Source: Verrucomicrobiia bacterium (GTDB lineage: Bacteria > Verrucomicrobiota > Verrucomicrobiia > Limisphaerales > DTLC01). Taken from it: DNA of 5,236 nucleotides. The DNA lies in contig JANWZY010000205.1 in NCBI GenBank assembly GCA_025061935.1, forward strand, positions 1 to 5,236, written 5' to 3'. The position numbers and the translations under genes are program-made. Shown here in pieces: positions 1-5,236 of this stretch. Numbering within the stretch: the first letter of the stretch is position 1; each line of letters opens with the position of its first letter. A model generated the notes under the pieces. That model saw only the letters and a program-made list of their open reading frames with translations. It was not told the origin of the DNA and searched no databases.

Positions 1-28
1 AAGCGCAGCTACGTGGTGGCGGCCGTAG

Positions 29-48
29 CCACGTTTGTGAAAACGTGG
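29..48. repeat. Perfect 8-bp inverted repeat, operator-like
   Basis: CCACGTTT at 29-36 and its exact reverse complement AAACGTGG at 41-48 are separated by four bases (GTGA). A third half-copy, ACGTGG, lies at 11-16, so the core hexamer occurs three times in alternating orientation within 40 bp. The size and symmetry suit a dimeric regulator's operator or a short RNA hairpin. No U-run follows on either strand, so it is not an intrinsic terminator. One such repeat is not far from chance in a window of this size, and the gene it might serve lies outside the window. Confidence 0.35.
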
Positions 49-75
49 AAGCCACTGCTCACAGATTCGCGCGCG

Positions 76-98
76 GCCGTGCTTTTAACAAGCGCGGC
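76..98. repeat. 9-bp hairpin in non-coding region
   Basis: GCCGTGCTT (76-84) pairs with AAGCGCGGC (90-98) through nine base pairs including one G-U, around the five-base loop TTAAC. A second, weaker hairpin follows at 142-164: GAGGAGTT pairs with AACT-CCTC with one bulged G and a six-base loop. Neither is followed by a U-run on either strand. They may be part of a structured 3' end or simply reflect GC-rich sequence. Confidence 0.3.
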
Positions 99-349
99 TA
101 ATCCTCCTTCACGGGTTTTATCGGCTTCTGCCGCAGGCCCCGAGGAGTTTTTCGGAACTGCCTCCTAACGGGCACCCAAGCGCGTAGTGTGAACTCAGGT
201 CAAACGCGACAAGCATGGTCCCACACACGAACGATTCAGCCTAAAGGCTAAACAACAAACAGGTCGTGAATCCGGCGCAGGGACAGTTTGAGTTTTAGCT
301 AGACTACTTGGTGCTGGGCGGGTCAAGTCAGCAACTATTTCACGAGTAC

Positions 350-373
350 GGTGCGCCGGCGGCGCCCCGCACC
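350..373 (-). other. GC-rich hairpin downstream of the oxidoreductase gene
   Basis: GGTGCG (350-355) is the reverse complement of CGCACC (368-373). The sequence between also allows an alternative pairing of 350-357 with 361-368 around a three-base loop. It begins about 45 bp beyond the oxidoreductase stop codon on the minus strand, where a transcript end would be expected. The sequence beyond it on that strand has no U-run, so it is not a standard intrinsic terminator. It could protect an mRNA 3' end or do nothing. Confidence 0.25.
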
Positions 374-417
374 CACCACCCCGCACACAATGGGGCGGGC
401 CAAACGTAGGGCCGCGT

Positions 418-1794
418 TCATCTGCTCAACTCATACGCCTGCATGAGCGTGGCGTACTTGGTGAGCATGTTCGGCACTTCCCAGTGCGGCAGCCTGCCCG
501 CGCGCAGGTACCGCAAAAAGTTTTCGGTCACCTGGGCAAAATGTTCCTCGTGCCCGACGGCGTACTTAGCCGGGATAGTGACGCGCCACACGCCAGCTTT
601 TTCGCGCTCGAACCCGACCCCCGGGTACTTGGTTTGCAGCTTTTCGATGGCGCGTGCCACGACCCGTTCGAACGCGGTATCTGGCTCGTTCGTAGCCTTT
701 TCAATGTACAAGACCGGTTTGTACTTCTGTTCGGCGGCCTGGCGGATGACCAGCCGCGCGTTGGTACCGCGCAAGACCGAGAAATGCGTGTCGCCGCCGC
801 CGGGCGGCGCTTCGAACGCCCATTTCACACAGACCCGCGCGTGCACGCCGCGCAACGTATATGTGAACTCGCCATTGGCATACACATGCAAAATGCCCCC
901 CTTCACATCCTGCCGGAGGTAATCTGGGAAATCGTCTGCGCCAGTGATCTTCTTGAACTGTTCGCGCGTGAGCGGTGTCGTCCAGCGCCGCGCGCGGAGC
1001 ACGTTTGCATCCGACGGGTCTAAAGCCTGTTCAGGGAATGCTTGCCATTGGATCAGGTCAACCAAATGCGTGCTCACGTCAACAATGGCCTCGCCTTGCT
1101 GCCGGACATCGAAAAACCACTGGGGACGTTTGAGCTGCGCACCCGCGACCACTTTCGAGAAATGATGTACACTTTCTTTCACAATGGCCGGGTCGTCCGG
1201 CGTGCCCTTGAGCAGTTGGCCAAACAGCTCGTGCTGCTGCGCCAGCTCGCGTTGGAGGATCGAGGTGATCTCGAACCGCTCGGTCATGATGTCGTAGATG
1301 AGCACCCGATTGGATTCTGCCACAGCGAACGCCTGCTTGAGCAACTGAAAGTCTGCGGGCGTAATCGCCATCGGTTTGTCAGCTAGCACGTTCAACCCTG
1401 CTTGCACAGACTTAAGAATGTACTGGGTCTTCTTTGCGTTATTGCCCGATAGCACGACCACGTTACCCGGCTTTTCAGCCAGCATCCGGTCGAGGAAATC
1501 AGGGCCGATGTATATGCGCAGACGCCAATCGGTCGGGTTTCCGGTCCGCGTGTTAAACCGTTCAATGCGCCGCAGATGCTCGATGAGGTCTTCGCCGAAC
1601 GGCGCGTACACGTGCACAACCGGGTCAACGTCCGGATACATGAATTTTTGGACCAGCGCAGCGTGGAAATGGCCAGGGTCAACCGTGATTAGTTTGAACT
1701 TAGCCGGCGCCATGTTTGTGCTTGCGACGACGGAAACCGCGCCGATCAACCCGACGCAAACAGTTATAGTGCGACTCGGAATCATACAACTCAT
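418..1794 (-). CDS. Exported Gfo/Idh/MocA-type oxidoreductase with the 'putative oxidoreductase C-terminal' domain
   Basis: Predicted NAD(P)-dependent sugar oxidoreductase of 458 aa. Residues 1-29 look like a Sec signal peptide: a short polar start, then the hydrophobic stretch ITVCVGLIGAVSVVA, with likely cleavage after Ala24. There is no twin-arginine motif and no lipobox. The mature part opens with 'LITVDPGHFHAALVQK' (35-50), typical of this subfamily, in place of the usual Gly-x-Gly-x-x-Gly nucleotide loop. Asp-Lys-Pro (139-141) corresponds to the family's Glu-Lys-Pro motif with the catalytic lysine. Asp239, His243 and Asp246 in 'IVDVSTHLVD' match the family D-x-x-x-H-x-x-D pattern. The C-terminal half, about 200-458, fits the Oxidoreduct_C family (assigned from memory, not searched) and ends at a family-like 'EVPNMLTKY'. 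Start choice: the frame stays open to 1974, but the extra 60 residues are tryptophan/arginine-rich and would bury the signal peptide. ATG at 1794 is therefore preferred, with a second ATG at 1785 also possible. Neither has a clear ribosome-binding site. The gene is divergent from the isomerase. The substrate is unknown, probably a sugar or glycoside. Confidence 0.85.
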   Translation of the reverse strand: MSCMIPSRTITVCVGLIGAVSVVASTNMAPAKFKLITVDPGHFHAALVQKFMYPDVDPVVHVYAPFGEDLIEHLRRIERFNTRTGNPTDWRLRIYIGPDFLDRMLAEKPGNVVVLSGNNAKKTQYILKSVQAGLNVLADKPMAITPADFQLLKQAFAVAESNRVLIYDIMTERFEITSILQRELAQQHELFGQLLKGTPDDPAIVKESVHHFSKVVAGAQLKRPQWFFDVRQQGEAIVDVSTHLVDLIQWQAFPEQALDPSDANVLRARRWTTPLTREQFKKITGADDFPDYLRQDVKGGILHVYANGEFTYTLRGVHARVCVKWAFEAPPGGGDTHFSVLRGTNARLVIRQAAEQKYKPVLYIEKATNEPDTAFERVVARAIEKLQTKYPGVGFEREKAGVWRVTIPAKYAVGHEEHFAQVTENFLRYLRAGRLPHWEVPNMLTKYATLMQAYELSR

Positions 1795-1806
1795 CGCCGA
1801 ATTGAT

Positions 1807-1838
1807 ATTGGCTAATCGCTTAAAACGCAAATGCCAAT
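1807..1838. promoter_or_regulatory. Inverted repeat ATTGGC/GCCAAT before the oxidoreductase start
   Basis: ATTGGC (1807-1812) and its exact reverse complement GCCAAT (1833-1838) are separated by 20 bp, about two helical turns centre to centre. The repeat begins 13 bp upstream of the oxidoreductase start at 1794. The span is AT-richer than its surroundings. On the minus strand a weak promoter pair, TTGCGT then 17 bp then TATCAA, falls within or beside it. Two half-sites on one face of the helix would suit a dimeric regulator such as the XylR-like protein encoded nearby. Six-base arms at a free spacing can arise by chance. Confidence 0.28.
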
Positions 1839-2362
1839 TAGGGGTTTCCCAGTCAGGCACGGAAAACAAAAACCACAAAGGCAAACTTCGCCACCGCCAC
1901 ACCTGCCTATGCCTGATCTGGACCAACCAAACCACTGTGCGGGAAAAGCCTAAAGCCTCCATCCAAGTGGCCAAGCATCGAAAACCGCAACCAATAATCT
2001 GCTCTGTTCGGGGCGTTCAAAGTTCCGAGCCTGGTTCCTGTGTGTAGGATCGGCCTCGTCCGCGGCTGGAATCGCGTCCATCCCCATCAGCCATTTAAAT
2101 AGCCTCTGGAAACGTGGCCAAAACCTGCTTTAGCGACTTCGGCTTTCATTTTTGAGCGGGCCATTGCCGACACCCACGCACGTATTTGGGCTAAATCCGT
2201 GAGCACACGCCCGGAAATCGTTCGTTCGGGAACCGCACATTATGTCCCGGTCAGCCCCGGCTCGGCGTCCATTACCCTACGCGACGAGAACGCCCCCGCG
2301 TGGCTTAGCCATGCATCCGCAAAATGAAGCGTCTGCGTAACGTGATTCGACCCGGCTGCATT

Positions 2363-2412
2363 TTTAACAACAAACGGGTTGCTTTCAGGTTAAAGTGCGT
2401 GCATGATTTAAC
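2363..2412 (+). promoter_or_regulatory. AT-rich probable promoter/operator region of the isomerase, with three TTTAAC hexamers
   Basis: TTTAAC occurs at 2363-2368 and 2407-2412 on the plus strand, and as GTTAAA at 2389-2394. The last two form an inverted repeat with a 12-bp spacer. The segment stands out as AT-rich within GC-rich DNA, about 95-145 bp before the isomerase ATG. A weak sigma-70-like pair, TTGCTT (2379-2384), 17 bp, then CATGAT (2402-2407), overlaps the repeats. TTAACA at 2364-2369 resembles a -35 box but lacks a good partner. Regulator binding here would therefore touch the core promoter. The promoter assignment is weak; the repeated hexamer is plain to see. Confidence 0.35.
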
Positions 2413-2497
2413 GAAATTTGCTCTGAGCTCGGGCGCAATGACTGCGAACCGGGCCAAAGATCAGTTGCGAGAACTAAGGCGAGCACTTCAAACGAAC

Positions 2498-2501
2498 AGG
2501 A
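2498..2501 (+). promoter_or_regulatory. Weak Shine-Dalgarno (AGGA) of the isomerase gene
   Basis: AGGA lies five bases before the ATG at 2507, a short match to the anti-Shine-Dalgarno sequence at acceptable spacing. It supports that start, and the protein then begins directly with the family's first beta-strand (VTLGVIVGNRGFFP). Confidence 0.5.
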
Positions 2502-2506
2502 CCTAA

Positions 2507-3919
2507 ATGAAAACGCAAGTTACACTGGGAGTAATTGTAGGCAACCGCGGGTTCTTCCCGGATCACCTATGCGATTCGGGACGCAAAGCGATTCTAAGTA
2601 CGCTTGAAAAGCTCGGCATCAAAGCCGTGATCCTGCCCACCACAGCGACCAAATTCGGCTCAGTCGAAAGCATGAGCGATGCGCAGAAATGCGCCGAGCT
2701 ATTCAAGCGGAACGCAGACAAAATAGATGGGATACTTGTCACGCTGCCGAATTTTGGCGACGAGCGCGGCGTGGCCAACGCGATCCGGTGGTCGGGCCTG
2801 CGCGTACCCGTGCTTGTGCACGCGTTCAATGACGACCCGAAGCGCATGACCATCAATGACCGGCGCGACAGCTTCTGCGGCAAAATGTCCGTATGTAACA
2901 ACCTGCGTCAGTACGGCATTCCGTTTACACTGACGCGCTTGCACACCGACGAACCAGACAGCAAGACTTTCATTCAAGACCTGCAGGACTTCGTGGTCAC
3001 CTGCCGCGTCGTGCGCGCACTGAAAAATCTGCGTGTCGGCGCAATCGGTGCACGGCCTGCGGCCTTCAATACTGTAAGATACAGCGAGAAACTGCTCGAA
3101 GAAGCCGGCATAAGCGTCGAAACAATTGACCTATACGAACTGTTCGGGTGGGTCAACAAGCTCAAGGACAACGACCGGCGTGTCCAAGCGAAACTTAAAG
3201 AAATCCAGGATTACGCAGCAACTCGCGATGTGCCCGCCCCCGCCCTGCTGAAGATGGCCAAATTCGGCGTGGCTCTCGCGGACTGGATGAAAAGTACCAA
3301 TGTGAACGCAACAGCCATCCAGTGCTGGACGGCGATGGAAGAGTTTTTCGGCGTCGTGCCTTGTACAGTGATGAGCATGATGAGCAACATGGGCCTGTCC
3401 AGCGCGTGCGAAGTTGATGTAACCGGCGCCGTTGCCATGTATGCAATGGCACAAGCCAGTGGCAAACCCAGCGCGTTGGTCGATTGGAACAACAATTACG
3501 GTACCGACCCCGACAAAGGCGTAATTTTCCACTGCTCGAACCTGCCCAAAGACCTGTTTGAGGCCAAACCAACAATGGATTACCAGGCCATAATTGCCGG
3601 CACGGTCGGACAGCAGAACACATACGGCACGGTGGTGGGCCGAGTGAAGGCGACATCGTTCACATACTTGCGCATCAGCACCGACGACCGATGGGGATGC
3701 ATCCGCGCATATGTCGGCGAAGGCGAAATCACCAAAGACCCGCTGCAGACATTTGGCGGATTCGGCGTAGTAAAAATCCCGAACTTCCAAAAGCTACTCC
3801 GATACATCTGCGAGAACGGCTTCGAGCACCACGTAGCCATCAACCCGTCATGCATTGCAGCGGGCGTAGCCGAGGCGCTCGGCAAATACATCGGCTGGGA
3901 CGTGTACTTGCACGAGTAA
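2507..3919 (+). CDS. L-fucose/L-arabinose isomerase family protein (sugar aldose-ketose isomerase)
   Basis: Predicted cytoplasmic metal-dependent isomerase converting an aldose to its ketose; 470 aa with no signal peptide. The N-terminal part (about 5-170) is the alpha/beta region, with 'GVIVGNRGFFP' at 8-18 and 'HAFNDD' at 105-110. The C-terminal part carries the family's active-site pattern: 'QCWTAMEEFFGVVPC' (272-286), Glu302 in 'ACEVDVTGA', Asp326 in 'LVDWNNNYG', His342 in 'IFHCSNLP', and His441/His442 in 'FEHHVAINPS'. By analogy with FucI, where a Glu, an Asp and a His bind the metal, Glu302, Asp326 and one of His441/442 are the likely ligands; this is inferred by pattern. The length matches the short branch of the family and is well below the roughly 590 aa of E. 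coli FucI, so the name does not establish L-fucose as substrate. Other pentoses, 6-deoxyhexoses or modified sugars are possible. The gene has its own terminator and is divergent from the oxidoreductase. A complete, intact gene. Confidence 0.9.
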   Translation: MKTQVTLGVIVGNRGFFPDHLCDSGRKAILSTLEKLGIKAVILPTTATKFGSVESMSDAQKCAELFKRNADKIDGILVTLPNFGDERGVANAIRWSGLRVPVLVHAFNDDPKRMTINDRRDSFCGKMSVCNNLRQYGIPFTLTRLHTDEPDSKTFIQDLQDFVVTCRVVRALKNLRVGAIGARPAAFNTVRYSEKLLEEAGISVETIDLYELFGWVNKLKDNDRRVQAKLKEIQDYAATRDVPAPALLKMAKFGVALADWMKSTNVNATAIQCWTAMEEFFGVVPCTVMSMMSNMGLSSACEVDVTGAVAMYAMAQASGKPSALVDWNNNYGTDPDKGVIFHCSNLPKDLFEAKPTMDYQAIIAGTVGQQNTYGTVVGRVKATSFTYLRISTDDRWGCIRAYVGEGEITKDPLQTFGGFGVVKIPNFQKLLRYICENGFEHHVAINPSCIAAGVAEALGKYIGWDVYLHE

Positions 3920-3942
3920 GCGCTGCTTTTCATTGTACTCGT

Positions 3943-3982
3943 ATCCGGCTCCGGCCGTTCAGCCGGGGTCGGATTTTTTTTT
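3943..3982 (+). terminator. Strong intrinsic terminator after the isomerase gene
   Basis: A 13-bp stem pairs 3943-3955 with 3962-3974, including two G-U pairs, around the six-base loop CGTTCA. A run of nine T (3974-3982) follows at once. It starts 24 bases after the isomerase stop codon. It should end isomerase transcription, so the downstream regulator gene needs its own promoter. Confidence 0.9.
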
Positions 3983-4007
3983 GCTACCGCAGCAGGTATG
4001 CTACACT
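3981..4007 (+). promoter_or_regulatory. Possible promoter of the XylR-like regulator gene
   Basis: The regulator follows a strong terminator, so a promoter must lie between about 3975 and 4050. The best I can see is TTGCTA (3981-3986) with TACACT (4002-4007) at a short 15-bp spacing; TATGCT (3997-4002) is an overlapping alternative -10. The matches are modest. The terminator's T-run would partly overlap the promoter. Transcription from here would place the inverted repeat at 4021-4041 in the untranslated leader. Confidence 0.25.
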
Positions 4008-4020
4008 GCGCTCTCGCTGG

Positions 4021-4041
4021 TACGCAGAATAAGGCTGCGTA
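4021..4041. promoter_or_regulatory. Perfect 7-bp inverted repeat just before the regulator start
   Basis: TACGCAG (4021-4027) and its exact reverse complement CTGCGTA (4035-4041) flank the seven-base spacer AATAAGG. The repeat ends nine bases before the regulator ATG at 4051. It may be an autoregulatory operator, or an mRNA hairpin limiting translation of the regulator. The heptamer CTGCGTA recurs at 2333-2339 upstream of the isomerase, consistent with a shared binding site but also possible by chance. Confidence 0.45.
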
Positions 4042-4050
4042 GTTATACAT

Positions 4051-5223
4051 ATGCCAAAGCAACGGATCCCGAAAGTCATCCTGCTAATCGAGTCATCGCG
4101 GGCTTCAGGCCGCGCGCTGCTAAAAGGTATTGCCAACTATGCCCACCACTACGGTCCGTGGTCGTTCTATTGGGAACCCGCCGGGCTCGAAAAGGCGTGG
4201 CCACTCCTAAAAACTCTTGACGCCGACGGGATCATACTGCGTGACGTGGATAAGCTCGACGAGGTACTGGCTTTCGGAATGCCTGCTGTCGTTGTCGGGC
4301 ACAGCCGGCCCGAGGTCTCAGGCCTGGTCAATGTAATCACCGACTCAGCCGCTATCGGCCGCATGGCGGCCGAGCACCTGTTGTCGTGCGGGTTCCGGCA
4401 CTTCGCGTTCGTCGGTTATGCGGGCACTACGCTCGAGCACACCCCCTGGTCCAAGCTTCGCCAAGAGGCGTTCCGTGAACGGATCGTGCAGGCGGGTTTT
4501 ACGCCTCCAGCAGAATACATTATTTCCCAAGCCAAAACCGACTGGGCGAATGAACGCCGCGCACTCGCACAATGGCTCGACTCGTTGCCGAAACCCGTTG
4601 GCCTAATGGCATGCAACGACGACTGCGGCCAGCAGGTTATGGAGGCCTGTAAACTAGCCAACATCACCGTTCCGGACATGGTTGGTGTGATCGGAGCCGA
4701 CAATGACGAGGTCGTGTGCGGGCTTGCCGACCCACCCATGTCAAGCGTGGGGATCAACTTCGAGCGCGCCGGATATGAAGCCGCGCAGGCGCTCGATGGC
4801 CTGATGCGCGGACTCAAACGCGTCCCTCAAAAGATAGTTGCAACGGCCACAAACGTCTTCGCACGCAGGTCCACCGATGTGATTGCAGTCGAGGACAAGC
4901 CGCTGGCCAAAGCGCTGCGGTTCATTCGCGACAATGCGCGTCAGCCGATGTCTGTCGAAGACGTCGCGCGCGCCGCAGGCTTGTCCCGCCGCGCGCTCGA
5001 AAAACGCTTCAGAAATGAACTGGGTCAAACTGTGCTCGAGGCGATCCGTCGCGCCCGCATCCAACAAATAAGTCAGTTGCTAATCCAAACCCAGATGCCT
5101 ATAAGCCAGGTGGCCGAGGCACTCGGGTTCGCCGACTTCCAACATTTCGCGCGGTATTTCAAGGCATCCACGAAAATGACCCCACGCGAGTTCAGGAAAA
5201 AGTTCGGCGCGCATCCTGGTTGA
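4051..5223 (+). CDS. xylR: XylR-like transcriptional regulator (LacI-type sugar-binding domain plus AraC-type DNA-binding domain)
   Basis: Predicted cytoplasmic sugar-responsive transcription factor of 390 aa, close in length and collinear with E. coli XylR (392 aa). Residues about 7-275 form a periplasmic-binding-protein-like sensor domain, with 'KVILLIESSRASGR' (8-21), 'MACNDDCGQQVMEAC' (186-200), 'VGVIGADNDEVVCG' (211-224; E. coli has VIGIDNEE) and 'ARRSTD' (271-276; E. coli has ERRSTD). Residues about 284-386 are an AraC-type domain with two helix-turn-helix units: 'SVEDVARAAGLSRRALEKRF' (301-320) and a second around 350-372, including 'ISQVAEALGFADFQHFARYF', followed by 'TPREFRKKF'. The start is forced: an in-frame TAA lies at 4030-4032, and ATG 4051 matches the usual N-terminus. 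No Shine-Dalgarno sequence is visible. It is transcribed separately from the isomerase because a terminator intervenes. Its likely targets are the isomerase and oxidoreductase promoters and its own. The name reflects family only; with no xylose isomerase here, the effector need not be D-xylose. Confidence 0.93.
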   Translation: MPKQRIPKVILLIESSRASGRALLKGIANYAHHYGPWSFYWEPAGLEKAWPLLKTLDADGIILRDVDKLDEVLAFGMPAVVVGHSRPEVSGLVNVITDSAAIGRMAAEHLLSCGFRHFAFVGYAGTTLEHTPWSKLRQEAFRERIVQAGFTPPAEYIISQAKTDWANERRALAQWLDSLPKPVGLMACNDDCGQQVMEACKLANITVPDMVGVIGADNDEVVCGLADPPMSSVGINFERAGYEAAQALDGLMRGLKRVPQKIVATATNVFARRSTDVIAVEDKPLAKALRFIRDNARQPMSVEDVARAAGLSRRALEKRFRNELGQTVLEAIRRARIQQISQLLIQTQMPISQVAEALGFADFQHFARYFKASTKMTPREFRKKFGAHPG

Positions 5224-5236
5224 ACGTCCTGGTTAA

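Larger units (their letters stand above)
1..417. other. Left-edge region with no identifiable gene
   Basis: No convincing gene is visible here. On the plus strand one frame is open from base 1 to a TAA at 166-168 (55 codons) and another to a TAA at 99-101. Either could be the C-terminal tail of a gene entering from the left, but neither shows a recognisable motif, and runs of this length without a stop are not rare at this GC content. The minus-strand frame at 195-386 is Pro/Arg/Ala-rich, has no family resemblance, and is best read as noise. The region contains inverted repeats at 29-48, 76-98, 142-164, 238-249 and 350-373. It lies downstream of the minus-strand oxidoreductase gene, so it should hold that gene's 3' end, but no hairpin followed by a U-run on that strand was found. 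Confidence 0.55.
1795..2506. other. Long divergent intergenic region, probably regulatory
   Basis: This 712-bp gap separates the divergent oxidoreductase and isomerase starts. It is long for a bacterial divergent promoter region. The oxidoreductase frame continues open to 1974 and an overlapping plus-strand frame runs to 2047, but neither extension looks like a protein. Between about 2048 and 2320 I see no gene, no tRNA and no terminator with a U-run. AT-richer stretches at about 1795-1840 and 2355-2420 lie next to the two genes and are the likeliest promoter areas. A 60-codon frame at 2324-2506 ends in a TAA directly abutting the isomerase ATG. It has no ribosome-binding site and no recognisable motif, so I do not call it a gene. 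Confidence 0.6.

Noticed and set aside
195..386. 63-codon minus-strand frame
   Set aside because: Pro/Arg/Ala-rich with no ribosome-binding site and no motif; overlaps the GC-rich hairpin area.
379..399. Second possible terminator hairpin (CCCGC/GCGGG) downstream of the oxidoreductase
   Set aside because: Only five pairs with a ten-base loop and no U-run on the minus strand.
484..1023. 179-codon plus-strand frame inside the oxidoreductase
   Set aside because: Antisense shadow of the oxidoreductase with no recognisable domain.
1376..2047. 223-codon plus-strand frame
   Set aside because: It runs mostly antisense to the well-supported oxidoreductase gene and shows no family motif; the part beyond 1794 is a continuation into non-coding DNA.
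2093..2100. ATTTAAAT palindrome in the divergent gap
   Set aside because: Eight bases of self-complementary AT sequence is expected by chance and has no flanking symmetry.
2110..2117. Copy of AAACGTGG, the arm of the palindrome at 29-48
   Set aside because: It lacks the inverted partner arm nearby, so a shared operator is not supported.
3131..3790. 219-codon minus-strand frame inside the isomerase
   Set aside because: Antisense to a strongly conserved family protein; Cys/His-rich composition is what reverse-strand reading of this GC-rich gene gives.
3580..4062. 160-codon minus-strand frame crossing the terminator
   Set aside because: It reads through the isomerase terminator hairpin and lies antisense to the isomerase 3' end; no family resemblance.
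1..5236. CRISPR array, insertion sequence, tRNA or rRNA
   Set aside because: No regularly spaced direct repeats, no transposase-like protein, and no tRNA T-arm or rRNA-like sequence was seen on either strand.

Overview
The window looks like part of a carbohydrate-utilisation locus from a bacterium of the Planctomycetota-Verrucomicrobiota-Lentisphaerota (PVC) group or a relative. This is an inference from gene families. An exported Gfo/Idh/MocA-type oxidoreductase with the special C-terminal domain, a short (~470 aa) L-fucose/L-arabinose isomerase-family protein, and a XylR-type regulator beginning with the 'K-x-R-I-P-K-V-I-L-L-I-E' pattern are all common there. Base composition is moderately GC-rich by eye. 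Shine-Dalgarno sequences are weak or absent, which also fits that group.

Layout. Bases 1-417 hold no gene I can identify, only several inverted repeats and possibly the tail of an upstream gene. Bases 418-1794 (minus strand) encode a secreted or periplasmic NAD(P)-type oxidoreductase of 458 aa; the reading frame stays open to 1974, but I place the start at 1794 because a signal peptide begins there. Bases 1795-2506 are a long divergent intergenic region (712 bp) with repeat motifs that look regulatory. Bases 2507-3919 (plus) encode the sugar isomerase, followed by a strong intrinsic terminator at 3943-3982. Bases 4051-5223 (plus) encode a XylR-like regulator, a LacI-type sugar-binding domain fused to an AraC-type DNA-binding domain. 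It is complete, and the window ends 13 bases after its stop.

How they may work together (inference). The regulator would sense a sugar or sugar derivative and control the divergent oxidoreductase/isomerase pair. The oxidoreductase would act on a saccharide outside the cytoplasm, and the isomerase would convert an aldose to a ketose in the cytoplasm. No kinase, aldolase, transporter or glycoside hydrolase lies in the window, so the substrate cannot be named. All three proteins belong to recognisable families. I see no CRISPR array, mobile element, tRNA or rRNA. The less explained material is in the non-coding parts: a palindrome just before the regulator start, three TTTAAC hexamers before the isomerase, and a cluster of hairpins at the left edge.
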